Shown piece after piece: positions 1 to 8,241 of a DNA stretch of 64,000 nt (position 1 is its first letter; the number at the start of each line of letters is the position of its first letter). This stretch comes from Hydrogenophaga crassostreae (GTDB taxonomy: Bacteria; Pseudomonadota; Gammaproteobacteria; Burkholderiales; Burkholderiaceae_C). The notes beneath the pieces are model-generated. The model had not been told where the DNA came from. It made no database searches and saw only the letters and a list, made by a program, of their open reading frames with translations. Location: assembly GCF_001761385.1 (NCBI RefSeq), contig NZ_CP017476.1, forward strand, positions 62,001 to 126,000. Reading direction: 5' to 3'. The position numbers and the translations under genes are program-made.

Positions 1-1479
1 GAAGGCTGAAAGCAGGGCTTTGGACTCCATTTCGGTCAGCACCTTGCGGCGTTCGGCCAGGACGTTTTCGATCAGCAGGCGCGCACCCTCCAGATCGGGT
101 TTGGCCAGGTGGGTGAGAGGCGGGGGCGTCTGCTGCAGCAGTTGCTGGTTTTGGTAGAAACTGGCAATGTTGCCAAAGGCGCCCACGGCAGCTTCGGGGG
201 TTCGAAAGGCGGGAATGGCAGCCTGCCCCAACACATCGCGCGCTTCACCCACCGAGGCGTCGCCCATCCAGCAACACAACAGGGGTTTGCCCAGGCGGTC
301 CTTCAAATCGGCCATGGCGCGGGCAATGTCGGCTGCGTCGATGCCCGATTTGGGGGAATGCACCACCAAGACACCGTCGACAGTTTTGTCGTGGCCCGCT
401 GCATCGATGGCAGCACGGTAGTGTTCGGCGGTGGCTTCCTCCGAAAGATCGATGAGGTCGTTCAATGAAGCCAGGGCTGCCAGTTTGGGTTTCAGTTCAG
501 CAGCGGTTTCGGGCGAGAGCTTGCCCAGTTCCAGGTCGATTTCGCTGGCCCAATCGGCAGCCAGTACGCCCGGGCCGCCGCCGTTGGTCACGATGGCCAG
601 GCGCTTGCCAACCGGTCGGTAGCGCGAGGCCAGGCATTTGGACGCCGAGAACAGTTCCACAAACGAACGCACCCGCACAGCACCCGCGCGGCGCAAAGCC
701 GCTTCAAAAACTTCGTCGCTGCCTACGATCGCACCGCTGTGGGTTTGAGCCGCTTCATTGCCGGCTTTTTTGCGTCCGGCTTTGAGCACCACCACCGGCT
801 TGGCGTTGGCAGCGGCGCGCAGGGCGCTCATGAAGCGGCGGGCGCTGGATATGCCTTCCATGTAGACCACGATGCTGTGGGTCTGGGCATCGGAGGCGAG
901 GAAATCGAGCGCCTGGGACAGGTCGACGGAGGTGTTGGGGCCCATCGAAATTACGGTGGAGAAACCCACGTTGTTCTGGCCGGCCCAATCCAGAATGGAT
1001 GCGGTGAGCGCGCCTGACTGGGAGATCAGCGCCAACGGCCCTTTGGTGGCGAGTGGTCCGACCACGCTGGCGTTGAGACCCAGGCGGGGCCGCTGAAAAC
1101 CGAGGCTGTTGGGGCCAAGCAGGTGAATGCCATGGCGTTTGGCAACCTGGTGCATCTGATTGGCTTCGCTGGCGGCAACGCCGCTGCCGATCATCAGCGC
1201 GGCCTTGCATTTGATGCGACCGGCCACTTCCAGTGCGGCCAGCGCTTCGTCGGGTGGCAAGGCAATGATGGCCAGATCGGCACGCGTCTGGGCCAGGTCG
1301 GCAAGCGTGCCGGTGGTGTGGGGATCGATGAAGATCAGCTTGCCGCTGTAGCGCTGGGCGGTGATGAATTCAACCAGAGCGCGGGCTTGGGGTATCTGGT
1401 TGTCGGTGTCGCCGCTCTTGCCCACAAAAACCGCGATGGCTTCGGGCTGGAACAGGGGGGTGAGGTAGTGTTTGTCCAT
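1..1479 (-). CDS. ADP-forming acyl-CoA synthetase / CoA-binding protein (3' part cut off)
   Basis: The gene starts at 1479 and runs off the left edge; 493 codons are visible. It begins with a CoA-binding Rossmann-like domain (residues about 1-130, including LLGPNSLGF), followed by succinyl-CoA-ligase-like segments with SQSGALTASILDWAG, the motif QTHSGAIVGSDE, which holds the expected phosphohistidine, and the glycine-rich IVTNGGGPGVLAAD. The last visible residues (LLIENVLAERRKVLTEMES) are where an ATP-grasp domain normally begins. The family makes acyl-CoA from an acid, CoA and ATP with ADP release. Some members carry a C-terminal GNAT domain and act as lysine acetyltransferases; whether this one does cannot be seen. 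A full-length relative lies at 57754-60426, so the window holds two paralogues. The start was chosen because the CoA-binding fold begins immediately after it. Confidence 0.85.
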   Translation of the reverse strand, partial: MDKHYLTPLFQPEAIAVFVGKSGDTDNQIPQARALVEFITAQRYSGKLIFIDPHTTGTLADLAQTRADLAIIALPPDEALAALEVAGRIKCKAALMIGSGVAASEANQMHQVAKRHGIHLLGPNSLGFQRPRLGLNASVVGPLATKGPLALISQSGALTASILDWAGQNNVGFSTVISMGPNTSVDLSQALDFLASDAQTHSIVVYMEGISSARRFMSALRAAANAKPVVVLKAGRKKAGNEAAQTHSGAIVGSDEVFEAALRRAGAVRVRSFVELFSASKCLASRYRPVGKRLAIVTNGGGPGVLAADWASEIDLELGKLSPETAAELKPKLAALASLNDLIDLSEEATAEHYRAAIDAAGHDKTVDGVLVVHSPKSGIDAADIARAMADLKDRLGKPLLCCWMGDASVGEARDVLGQAAIPAFRTPEAAVGAFGNIASFYQNQQLLQQTPPPLTHLAKPDLEGARLLIENVLAERRKVLTEMESKALLSAF

Positions 1480-1591
1480 GAGAACAGAATGGCACATCAG
1501 GTGTTGGCCTGTGTGTGAAATAGCAAAGGTTTTTGGGCGCGGTTGTTCGCGTTGTCTCGCTGCTTCTTGTAGAAATTGGGGTTGTACCGGA

Positions 1592-2518
1592 TCAGTCGGC
1601 GCCGATCAACACCTTGACATGGGCTGCCACACTGCGCGCCAGCGGGCTGAGCACGTAGCCGCCTTCCAGGCATGAAATCACCCGACCCTGACAGTGTTCT
1701 TGGGCCACGCGCATCAGTTGTTGCGTGACCCATTCGTAGTCGGCTTCGACCAGGCCGAGGTTGCCCATGTCGTCTTCGCGATGGGCATCGAAGCCGGCCG
1801 AGACATAGATGAGCTGGGGTTTGAAGGCGTTGAGCCTGGGCAGCCATTCTTTTGTGACGGCCTCGCGAAAGGCATCGCTGCCACTGCGCGAGGGCAGGCC
1901 CACGTTAACCATGTTGTCGCCCACGGCGCTTTCGCCGTTGAACGGGTACAGGCCTTTCTCAAAAATGGAGCACATCAGCACACGGTCGTCGCCGCGCAGG
2001 ATGTCTTCGCTGCCGTTGCCGTGGTGCACATCGAAGTCGACCAGGGCCACGCGCTCCAGGTTGTGCACATCCAGTGCATGGCGAATGCCCACGGTCACGT
2101 TGTTGAAAAAGCAGAAACCCATGGCAGCGCTTCGTTCGGCGTGGTGTCCGGGCGGGCGCACGCAGCAAAAGGCGGTGGACGCTTTGCCAGCCAGCACCAG
2201 ATCGGTGGCTTCCACCGCCGCACCGGCCGCGCGCAGGGCGGCGGTGAGGGTGTGGGGGTTCATGTTGGTGTCGGGATCGACAGCGTGCAGGCCCTCTTTG
2301 GGCGAAGCGTCGATCAGTTCGTTGACGTAGTTCGAAGCGTGGGCCCTTCCGAGTTGCGCCAGTGTGGCGAGGGGCGCATCGTACGGAATCATGTAGTCGA
2401 GCAGGCCTTTGACCAGCAGGTGATCGTTGATGGCGCCCAGGCGCTCGGGGCATTCGGGGTGGTGGTTGCCCATGTCGTGCAGGGCGCAATCGCTGTGGGT
2501 GATGTAGGCGGACAACAT
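1592..2518 (-). CDS. Histone deacetylase family protein (zinc amidohydrolase)
   Basis: A 308-residue protein of the HDAC / acetylpolyamine amidohydrolase superfamily. The zinc and catalytic motifs are all present: RPPGHHAE (catalytic His pair), VDFDVHHGNG (Asp and His zinc ligands) and SAGFDAH (third zinc ligand region), followed by the C-terminal CLEGGY loop. The reading frame stays open far upstream, but the family N-terminus (MLSAYITHSDCALHD) and an AGGAGA ribosome site place the start at 2518. Bacterial members deacetylate acetyl-lysine, acetylpolyamines or other acetamides. The large polyamine catabolic block downstream makes an acetylpolyamine substrate possible, but this is inference. 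The neighbouring acyl-CoA synthetase and a second, GNAT-containing paralogue at 57.7-60.4 kb also fit an acetylation/deacetylation theme. The family call is firm; the substrate is unknown. Confidence 0.9.
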   Translation of the reverse strand: MLSAYITHSDCALHDMGNHHPECPERLGAINDHLLVKGLLDYMIPYDAPLATLAQLGRAHASNYVNELIDASPKEGLHAVDPDTNMNPHTLTAALRAAGAAVEATDLVLAGKASTAFCCVRPPGHHAERSAAMGFCFFNNVTVGIRHALDVHNLERVALVDFDVHHGNGSEDILRGDDRVLMCSIFEKGLYPFNGESAVGDNMVNVGLPSRSGSDAFREAVTKEWLPRLNAFKPQLIYVSAGFDAHREDDMGNLGLVEADYEWVTQQLMRVAQEHCQGRVISCLEGGYVLSPLARSVAAHVKVLIGAD

Positions 2519-2652
2519 GGGCTTGGGTCTCCTGTGGCCGGCAAACCTCGTGGGTGGGTGTGCTCGGCGTTGAAGATTCACATTAATCCCGAAAGCTGAC
2601 AACTGCCTTGATGCAAAACAAGGCAGGCGTGGCTTCAGACGGCAAGATCCGT

Positions 2653-3867
2653 TCAGTGCAAGCCGGTCAATGACGCGGCCACGGCGCGCTTGAACGGCGT
2701 GAAGCGTTCGCCTGCACCGAGCATGGCGCGGCGCAGCCAGCGGGCCGGGGCTTCTTCGCGGGTGTAGAGCGTGGCCAAAGCGTGGGTGGCCAGGTAGAGG
2801 CCGCGGCTGGTGAAACGGTGCCGGGTCTGGTAGCGGCGCAGAAGCTCGGGCGCGGCGATGCTCTGGCCTTTTTGGCGGGCGGTGGTGAGCAAATGGGCCA
2901 GGGTTTCCACGCTGCGCAGGCCGAGGTTGAAGCCATGGGCGGTCACTGGGTGCATGCCCACGGCGGCATCGCCCACCACAGCGAAGCGCTCGGCCACAAA
3001 GCGCTGCGCCCAGACGCCGACCAGCGGATAGGCGTGGCGCGTGCTGCTCAGCTGCATGGCGCCAAGCTGGTGGGCAAAGCGCCGTGTGATGGCGGTGTTG
3101 AATTCGGTTTCGGTCAGTTCCATCAGGGGCAACAGCGCTTGGTGGGGCAGGGTGAGCACCACGGAGGAACGTGGTTGGCCGCTGACCGGGCAGGGGTTCA
3201 TGGGCAGCAGGGCCAGCGTTTGGCCATGGTCGAACCATTCCCAGGCGGTTTCACGGTGGGGTTGTTCGTGGGTCATGTTGCACACCAGCATGGTGCGCCC
3301 GTAATCGTGCAGATCGGCGGGAATGCCCATGGCGCGGCGGGTGGTGGAATGGCGGCTGTCGGCGGCGATGACCAGGTTGGCGGTGAGTGTGGTGCCGTTG
3401 GCCAGCGTGATGGTGGCTCCCTGGGCATCGGTATGGATGTGGGTGACGGGGCTGTTGCAATGCAGGTCGGGTGGCGTGCCGCTGGTATCGGTAGGCAACA
3501 TGGTGGCTTCGAACGCCGCCTGCCGGATGCGGTTGTTGGCCACCAGAAAGCCCAGTTCCGGTTTGGGGCTCAGCGTGTGGCTGATGGTCATGCTTGGCTG
3601 GCGCGAGCCTGCGCCGCCGTCCAGCACCAGGGCATCGCGCAGCGGAGCGATGTGTTCATTGCCCAGCAAGGGCCAGATGCCGAGCTGGCGCAGGTGTTGT
3701 GCGCTGCGCTGGGTCAAGGCGATTTCGCGGCCGTCGAAAGCGGGATGTGCCAAGGCTTCGCGGGGTGCCTGTTCGATCAGGGCGATGCGCATGCCGCTGG
3801 CGCGCAATGCCCGTGCCAGGCTGAGTCCGGCGGGACCGGCGCCAATGATGAGGAGATCGTGGTGCAT
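2653..3867 (-). CDS. ubiM: UbiH/UbiF/UbiM-family FAD monooxygenase of ubiquinone synthesis
   Basis: A 404-residue flavoprotein. The N-terminal dinucleotide fold reads LLIIGAGPAGLSLARAL (residues 5-21), DGREIALT follows at about 45, and the second FAD motif VVGDAAVGMHPVTAHGFN lies near residue 298. This pattern belongs to the UbiH/UbiF/VisC/COQ6 family, which hydroxylates the ubiquinone ring using O2 and FAD at the membrane. The FDGREIALTQRS segment and the C-terminal end look to me most like UbiM, the broad-specificity hydroxylase found in some proteobacteria. That subfamily call is from memory and less certain than the family. A TTGAC-N4-GTCAA palindrome lies about 36 bases upstream of the start, suggesting control by an Fnr/Crp-type regulator. 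Confidence 0.8.
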   Translation of the reverse strand: MHHDLLIIGAGPAGLSLARALRASGMRIALIEQAPREALAHPAFDGREIALTQRSAQHLRQLGIWPLLGNEHIAPLRDALVLDGGAGSRQPSMTISHTLSPKPELGFLVANNRIRQAAFEATMLPTDTSGTPPDLHCNSPVTHIHTDAQGATITLANGTTLTANLVIAADSRHSTTRRAMGIPADLHDYGRTMLVCNMTHEQPHRETAWEWFDHGQTLALLPMNPCPVSGQPRSSVVLTLPHQALLPLMELTETEFNTAITRRFAHQLGAMQLSSTRHAYPLVGVWAQRFVAERFAVVGDAAVGMHPVTAHGFNLGLRSVETLAHLLTTARQKGQSIAAPELLRRYQTRHRFTSRGLYLATHALATLYTREEAPARWLRRAMLGAGERFTPFKRAVAASLTGLH

Positions 3868-3900
3868 GGCCCGGCAGCTTACGCCGGCGCAGGGTGGCGG

Positions 3901-3920
3901 CGCTTGACTCAGGTCAAGCG
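3901..3920. promoter_or_regulatory. Fnr/Dnr-like palindrome upstream of ubiM
   Basis: A perfect 20-base inverted repeat, CGCTTGACTCAGGTCAAGCG, with the core TTGAC-N4-GTCAA. The geometry (TGA-N6-TCA) matches sites bound by Crp/Fnr-family regulators. It lies 34 bases upstream of the ubiM start and beyond the terminator of the Spy-like gene, so it can only serve ubiM or block it. Regulation is inferred from the sequence alone. Confidence 0.5.
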
Positions 3921-3940
3921 AGGCTTGTCGGATGGCCCAG

Positions 3941-3966
3941 AAAAAAGCCCCGCGGGTGCGGGGCTG
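3941..3966 (-). terminator. Rho-independent terminator of the Spy-like gene
   Basis: On the minus strand a strong hairpin of GCCCCGC pairing with GCGGGGC around a short loop is followed directly by six T residues. It sits 44 bases after the stop of the Spy-like gene and before the ubiM control region, so it separates the two units. Confidence 0.8.
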
Positions 3967-4009
3967 CCTGTTTCAGGTTTGCTGCTGCGGGCTCCGGGGA
4001 GCCCTTGGT

Positions 4010-4639
4010 TCAGCTTGTCTTGGCTGGCATGTCTTCGGCTGATCTGGATCCCTTTTTGTGGTCCATGTGTTCACCGTGGTGATGGCCATGCTTGCCCATG
4101 CCGCGTTTGCCACCCTTCATGCCCGCACGCTGGAATCCGCGCATGCTCTGGCTGTCAAAGGTTTTTTGTTGCTCAGGGGTGAGCGTGGCGTAGAAGCTCT
4201 TGGTGGCGTCGATGCGTTTGGTCATTTCGGCGCTGCGCTCGGCGTGGCGGGCCTGCATTTTGTCCAGGCGCTCGGGCGTGGTCAGCTTGGACCAGTCTTC
4301 ACGCTGGGCGCCGTCTCGCTTGCCCGCCATGCGGGGCTCGTGGGCGGTGCGCTCCACAAACGCGGTCCAGGCGGCTTCTTGCTCGGGGGCGAGCTTGAGT
4401 TCTGCCTTGAGTTTGGCCTGGCGTTCGGCCATGCGTTTCTGCATTTTTTCCATGCGTTCAGCACGGTGCTTGTTGTGCATCTCGCCTTTGCCATCGGCCT
4501 TTTGCGCCATGTGCTGGGCACGCATCTCGGTGTTTGGTGTTTTGCCATCGGCGTTCTGGGCGACCGCGAAAGCCGAGACGCCGAACAGACCGGCTGCAAT
4601 CGAGGTGGCGATGAGGGTGGACTTGAAATTCAGTTTCAT
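4010..4639 (-). CDS. Spy/CpxP-like periplasmic protein, His-rich C-terminus
   Basis: A 209-residue exported protein: a signal peptide (residues 1 to about 28, ending AVAQN) and a highly charged helical body rich in Lys, Arg, Glu, Met and Gln. It carries LTPEQQKTF, which is the LTXXQ signature of the Spy/CpxP chaperone family; an earlier LKLAPEQEAAW looks like a second degenerate copy. Family members are ATP-independent periplasmic chaperones or envelope stress sensors. The tail has an unusual Gly/His/Lys stretch (GKHGHHHGEHMDHKK) that could bind metal, which would suit the neighbouring chromate and copper genes, but metal binding is inferred only from composition. The gene has its own terminator and is divergent from chrB. 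Confidence 0.8.
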   Translation of the reverse strand: MKLNFKSTLIATSIAAGLFGVSAFAVAQNADGKTPNTEMRAQHMAQKADGKGEMHNKHRAERMEKMQKRMAERQAKLKAELKLAPEQEAAWTAFVERTAHEPRMAGKRDGAQREDWSKLTTPERLDKMQARHAERSAEMTKRIDATKSFYATLTPEQQKTFDSQSMRGFQRAGMKGGKRGMGKHGHHHGEHMDHKKGSRSAEDMPAKTS

Positions 4640-4762
4640 GATGATCTTTCTTGAATGGTGGAAGAACCCTGTTCACACAGTGCCGTCAGGGGATTGGAGC
4701 GCTGTGGAATGGCTTTAGTTTCGGACGGGCGTGTTTCGGGTGTGTGGTGCTCTGTGACTGGC

Positions 4763-4801
4763 TTGTAAAGATTCGTTCCGATTTATATAGGTAACAATAT
4801 A
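4763..4801 (+). promoter_or_regulatory. AT-rich promoter and possible ChrB operator
   Basis: The 60 bases before chrB are strikingly AT-rich compared with the surroundings. TTGTAA at 4763 with a 17-base spacer to TATAGG at 4786 is a plausible promoter. It overlaps a loose inverted repeat, TATAT-N8-ATATA (4784-4801), which could be the site where ChrB represses its own operon. Operator assignment is inference. Confidence 0.4.
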
Positions 4802-4824
4802 AACAAAACTGTAGAATAAATAAC

Positions 4825-5766
4825 ATGAGTCATTGGATTTCATTGATCACCAGCTTGCCCACGGCGAATTCCACGGTGCGCATGCGCACCTGGCGAGCGC
4901 TCAAAGCGTCGGGTGCTGCGGTGTTGCGCGATGGGGTTTACCTGCTCCCCGGGAACGAGGCTTGCCGCACTGGTTTTGAGGCTTTGGCGGCAGATGTGGT
5001 GGCCGCTGGCGGCACCGCGCTGGTGATGCGGGTGGAGCCGCCCGATGACACCGAATTTGAGCCCTTGTTTGATCGCAGCGGGGATTACGAGGCCCTGTCT
5101 CAAGAGACCTTGCGAGCGTTTTCGCGGGTATCGGTCGATACCGCGGCTGAGCAGCTCAAGGTGTCGCGCAAGCTGCGCAAAAGTTTTGCACTCATCACCA
5201 CCATGGACTTTTTTCCTGGATCAGCCCAGGCCCAGGTCGATGCCCAGTTGACGGCGCTGGAGTTGGCATGTGCCCGCGCAATGTCACCCAACGAACCTCA
5301 GGTCACGGCAGGCGAAATCACGGCCCGGCACCTTGCCGATCACCAGGGCCGCACCTGGGTGACACGAGAGCGGCCATGGGCAGATCGGTTGGCCAGTGCC
5401 TGGCTGATTCAGCGGTTTATCGACCCGAAGGCGCGTATCCGCTGGCTGGCCGACCCGGCCGACCGGCCGGCGAAAGCGCTGGGCTTTGACTTTGACGGGG
5501 CCGACTTCACGCATGTGGGGCATTGCGTGACATTTGAGGTGCTGATGGCCAGCTTCGATCTGAAGCAACCTGGACTGGCGCGTCTGGCGACCCTGGTGCA
5601 CTACCTGGATGCAGGGGGCTTGCAGCCAGCAGAAGCGGTGGGGCTGGAAGCGGTGTTGACGGGTTTGCGCTCGCAATTCGGGGATGACAACGCCCTGTTG
5701 GCCGCCGCCGGATTGGTGTTTGACAGCCTGCTGGTCAGTTTTTCCAGCGAGGCACCAGCCAGATGA
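4825..5766 (+). CDS. chrB: ChrB, chromate-responsive regulator
   Basis: A 313-residue protein that matches ChrB in architecture: an N-terminal winged-helix-like region starting MSHWISLITSLPTANSTVR, with R-x-W and YLLPGN segments, then the C-terminal ChrB domain with TWVTRERPWADRLASAW, FIDPKARIRW and HVGHCVTFEVL. ChrB proteins repress chrA operons and release them when chromate is present. The stop overlaps the chrA start by four bases, so the two are translationally coupled. An AT-rich promoter with a loose inverted repeat lies just upstream. The operon faces away from the Spy-like gene. Confidence 0.9.
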   Translation: MSHWISLITSLPTANSTVRMRTWRALKASGAAVLRDGVYLLPGNEACRTGFEALAADVVAAGGTALVMRVEPPDDTEFEPLFDRSGDYEALSQETLRAFSRVSVDTAAEQLKVSRKLRKSFALITTMDFFPGSAQAQVDAQLTALELACARAMSPNEPQVTAGEITARHLADHQGRTWVTRERPWADRLASAWLIQRFIDPKARIRWLADPADRPAKALGFDFDGADFTHVGHCVTFEVLMASFDLKQPGLARLATLVHYLDAGGLQPAEAVGLEAVLTGLRSQFGDDNALLAAAGLVFDSLLVSFSSEAPAR

Positions 5767-7127
5767 ACACGAACCATCCCGAAGCTGGAGCGGGCGCAGA
5801 AAAAACGCTGCCGACGGTGAGCCTGACCCAGGCGTTCTGGTTCTGGCTCAAGCTGGGGTTTATCAGCTTTGGCGGGCCTGCCGGTCAGATCGCGATCATG
5901 CACCAGGAGCTGGTGGAGCGCCGTCGCTGGATTTCGGAGCGGCGCTTTCTGCATGCGCTGAACTACTGCATGGTGTTGCCCGGCCCCGAGGCTCAGCAAC
6001 TGGCCACCTACATCGGATGGCTCATGCACCGCACCTGGGGTGGCCTGGTGGCAGGCGGTTTGTTTGTTTTGCCTTCGCTGTTCATTCTGATCGGCTTGTC
6101 GTGGGTCTACATCGCCTTTGGTGATGTGCCCTGGGTGGCGGGCCTGTTTTATGGCATCAAGCCGGCGGTGACGGCGATCGTGGTGCAGGCCACGGTGCGC
6201 ATTGGTTCGCGGGCCCTGAAAAACAGTGCGATGTGGGCGGTGGCCGCGGCGGCATTTGTGGCAATTTTTGCGCTGCAGGTGCCGTTTCCGTTCATCGTTC
6301 TGGGTGCCGCTGTGGTGGGTTATGCGGGTTCGCGTTGGTCACCTGCCACCTTCAGTGGCAACGCAGCTGGCCATGACAAGGCAAACCTCTCTTCCGTGCC
6401 CGCGTTGATCGATGACCACACGCCCACGCCCGAACACGCATTGTTCAAGTGGAGCCGCCTGGCGCGGGTGGTGGCGGTGGGCGCGGTGTTGTGGGCCGTG
6501 CCCATGATGGCGTTGACCGGCATCCTGGGCTGGGACCACACATTGACCCAGATGGGCTGGTTTTTCACCAAGGCGGCGTTGTTGACTTTTGGTGGCGCCT
6601 ACGCGGTGCTGCCTTACGTTTACCAGGGTGGCGTGACGCATTTCGGCTGGCTGACACCGAGCCAGATGATCGACGGGCTGGCGCTGGGGGAAACCACACC
6701 CGGGCCGCTGATCATGGTGGTGGCGTTTGTGGCGTTTGTGGGTGGTTATGTGAAGGCGGTGTTTGGTCCCGATGCGGTGTTTCTGGCCGGCGCCACGGCG
6801 GCGGTTCTGGTGACCTGGTTCACCTTCCTGCCGTCGTTCCTGTTCATTCTGGCTGGAGGTCCCCTGGTGGAGTCGACCCATGGGCAACTGGGCTTTACCG
6901 CACCGTTGACGGCCATCACGGCGGCGGTGGTGGGCGTGATCCTGAATCTGGCGCTGTTCTTTGGCTACCACGTGTGGTGGCCGCAGGGTTTTGCGGGATC
7001 GATTGACTGGGTATCGGTGGTGATCTCGTTGGGAGCGGCGGTGGCATTGATGCGCTACCAGCGCAAGGTGATCCACGTGATCGCGGTGTGTGCGTTGGTG
7101 GGCCTGGCCTACCGCCTTTTTGTATGA
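5763..7127 (+). CDS. chrA: ChrA, chromate ion transporter (CHR family, two-domain)
   Basis: A 454-residue integral membrane protein, the usual length of the two-domain CHR transporters, in which each half has about five to six membrane segments. Hallmarks are FISFGGPAGQIAIMH and GPEAQQLATYIGW in the N-terminal half, and FGGAYAVLPYVYQGGV with GLALGETTPGPLIMV in the C-terminal half. It pumps chromate out of the cytoplasm. A loop between the halves (about residues 195-235) is hydrophilic. It overlaps chrB and is followed 18 bases later by a rhodanese gene, giving a three-gene chromate operon. Confidence 0.95.
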   Translation: MNTNHPEAGAGAEKTLPTVSLTQAFWFWLKLGFISFGGPAGQIAIMHQELVERRRWISERRFLHALNYCMVLPGPEAQQLATYIGWLMHRTWGGLVAGGLFVLPSLFILIGLSWVYIAFGDVPWVAGLFYGIKPAVTAIVVQATVRIGSRALKNSAMWAVAAAAFVAIFALQVPFPFIVLGAAVVGYAGSRWSPATFSGNAAGHDKANLSSVPALIDDHTPTPEHALFKWSRLARVVAVGAVLWAVPMMALTGILGWDHTLTQMGWFFTKAALLTFGGAYAVLPYVYQGGVTHFGWLTPSQMIDGLALGETTPGPLIMVVAFVAFVGGYVKAVFGPDAVFLAGATAAVLVTWFTFLPSFLFILAGGPLVESTHGQLGFTAPLTAITAAVVGVILNLALFFGYHVWWPQGFAGSIDWVSVVISLGAAVALMRYQRKVIHVIAVCALVGLAYRLFV

Positions 7128-7145
7128 ACACGGGAGATGCATGTG

Positions 7146-7505
7146 ATGCACATTTCAGCCGAAGCGCTTTCCATGCGCCTCGCCGATCATTCGTCTTTCA
7201 CGCTGCTGGATGTGCGCAAGCTGCAGGCGCTGAAAAGCGCGGGAGATCGGGTTTTGCCTGGTGCACAGTGGCTTGATCCTGCGTTGTGGCTGGACTGGAA
7301 AGACAGCGTGCCTGGCGACAAACCGGTGGTGGTGTATTGCGCACACGGGCAGGAAATAAGCCAGGCGCTGACCACCGCTTTGAATGTGATGGGTCGTGAT
7401 GTGGCCTGTTTGACGGGCGGCTATGGCGCCTGGGTCGGTGCTGGCTTGCCCACTCAAACGCTGACCCGGGTGCCTGTGGGCACGCCAAGTCCGGCAGGCG
7501 CCTAA
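7146..7505 (+). CDS. Rhodanese-domain protein of the chromate operon (ChrE-like)
   Basis: A 119-residue single rhodanese domain. The active-site loop reads VVYCAHGQEISQAL, with the catalytic cysteine in the CAHGQE position, and LLDVRKLQAL is the usual first strand and loop. Two in-frame ATGs are possible; the second (7146) has GGGAG at the correct distance, whereas at the first (7137) that site would touch the start codon. Rhodanese genes called chrE accompany some chrBA operons and are suggested to process chromate-thiol products; this role is not established. The gene converges with cueR, and their ends overlap by four bases. Confidence 0.85.
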   Translation: MHISAEALSMRLADHSSFTLLDVRKLQALKSAGDRVLPGAQWLDPALWLDWKDSVPGDKPVVVYCAHGQEISQALTTALNVMGRDVACLTGGYGAWVGAGLPTQTLTRVPVGTPSPAGA

Positions 7506-7954
7506 ATCTGCGCGAGGTCGTCGAGGATCGGACAGTCCGGTCTGTCGTCGCCCGGGCAGTGACACAGCAGGCTGTCGAGCGAGCGCTGCATGGCTTGCAA
7601 GGCTTCTATGCGTTGGGCGAGTTCGTCGTGGTGCTTTTGGGCGATGCGTTTCACGCTGGCGCTGCTGCGGCGCCGGTTGTGCCAGAGACCCACGAGTTCG
7701 GTGATGGCGTCGAGGCCAAAACCCATGTCACGGGCGCGTCGGATAAAGCGCAGGGTGTGCACATCGGCGAGGCTGTACTGGCGGTAGTTGCTTTCTGTTC
7801 GCACCACATCGCCCAACAGGTTCAACGACTCGTAGTGGCGCAGCATCTTTGGCGAGATGGCCGAGAGCTGCGCGGCCAGACCGATGTTGACCGGCCATGC
7901 CAACACCGCATCGAGCGACGCTTCATTCGATGTGGCGCTGCTCATCTTGCTCAT
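7502..7954 (-). CDS. cueR: CueR-like MerR-family copper regulator
   Basis: A 150-residue MerR-family activator. The winged helix-turn-helix (about residues 22-90) contains ISPKMLRHYESLNLL and YRQYSLADVHTLRFIRRARDMGF, followed by a dimer helix and a metal loop ending CHCPGDDRPDCPILDDL. The CxCPGDxRPDCPIL tail is typical of CueR, which senses Cu(I) with two cysteines and untwists a promoter with a long spacer. The N-terminus is extended about 20 residues over typical CueR. The gene overlaps the copZ stop by four bases (ATGA), so copZ-cueR is one transcript, and it faces copA across two MerR-type promoters. Confidence 0.9.
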   Translation of the reverse strand: MSKMSSATSNEASLDAVLAWPVNIGLAAQLSAISPKMLRHYESLNLLGDVVRTESNYRQYSLADVHTLRFIRRARDMGFGLDAITELVGLWHNRRRSSASVKRIAQKHHDELAQRIEALQAMQRSLDSLLCHCPGDDRPDCPILDDLAQI

Positions 7955-8148
7955 GACACGACTTCGTAGCCTTCTTCCCTGATTGCGGCTGCCACGGTTT
8001 CCCGCGCTTGTTCGGTGGTCACTTCAACGCGGTTCTGTGCGCGGTCGATGCTGACCTGGGCATCTGGATCCAGCGTTTTGATGGCGGTGGTGACGGCTTT
8101 TTCGCAATGGCCGCAAGTCATGCCTTGCACAGTGAAAGTCTGGTTCAT
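7951..8148 (-). CDS. copZ: CopZ-like copper chaperone (HMA domain)
   Basis: A 65-residue single heavy-metal-associated domain. The metal motif GMTCGHCEKAV lies near the N-terminus (residues 9-19) and the rest fits the beta-alpha-beta ferredoxin-like fold, ending EEGYEV. The protein binds Cu(I) in the cytosol and hands it to CopA or CueR. The open frame extends upstream through the promoter region, but the domain begins at MNQTFTVQGM, so 8148 is used; its ribosome site is weak. It is the first gene of the copZ-cueR transcript. Confidence 0.92.
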   Translation of the reverse strand: MNQTFTVQGMTCGHCEKAVTTAIKTLDPDAQVSIDRAQNRVEVTTEQARETVAAAIREEGYEVVS

Positions 8149-8182
8149 GGTGGGTCTTCGAAGTGAGTGGATGGATGTCCCG

Positions 8183-8213
8183 ATCTTGAGGCTTGACATG
8201 GTGTCAAGGTCAA
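8183..8213 (-). promoter_or_regulatory. CueR-type promoter of copZ-cueR
   Basis: On the minus strand TTGACC (8213-8208), a 19-base spacer and CAAGAT (8188-8183) form the over-long-spacer promoter typical of MerR-family control. The spacer holds the inverted repeat CTTGACA-N3-TGTCAAG, a good CueR operator candidate. It lies about 35 bases from the copZ start. Confidence 0.65.
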
Positions 8214-8241
8214 GCAATTCTGAAAAGATACACCTTGTCGC

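Noticed and set aside
1694..2599. Plus-strand open frame opposite the HDAC-family gene
   Set aside because: It is rich in His, Gly and Val with no motif, whereas the minus strand has all zinc-binding motifs.
2519..3238. N-terminal extension of the HDAC-family protein
   Set aside because: The extra 240 residues overlap ubiM antisense and lack family similarity; the ribosome site and family N-terminus are at 2518.
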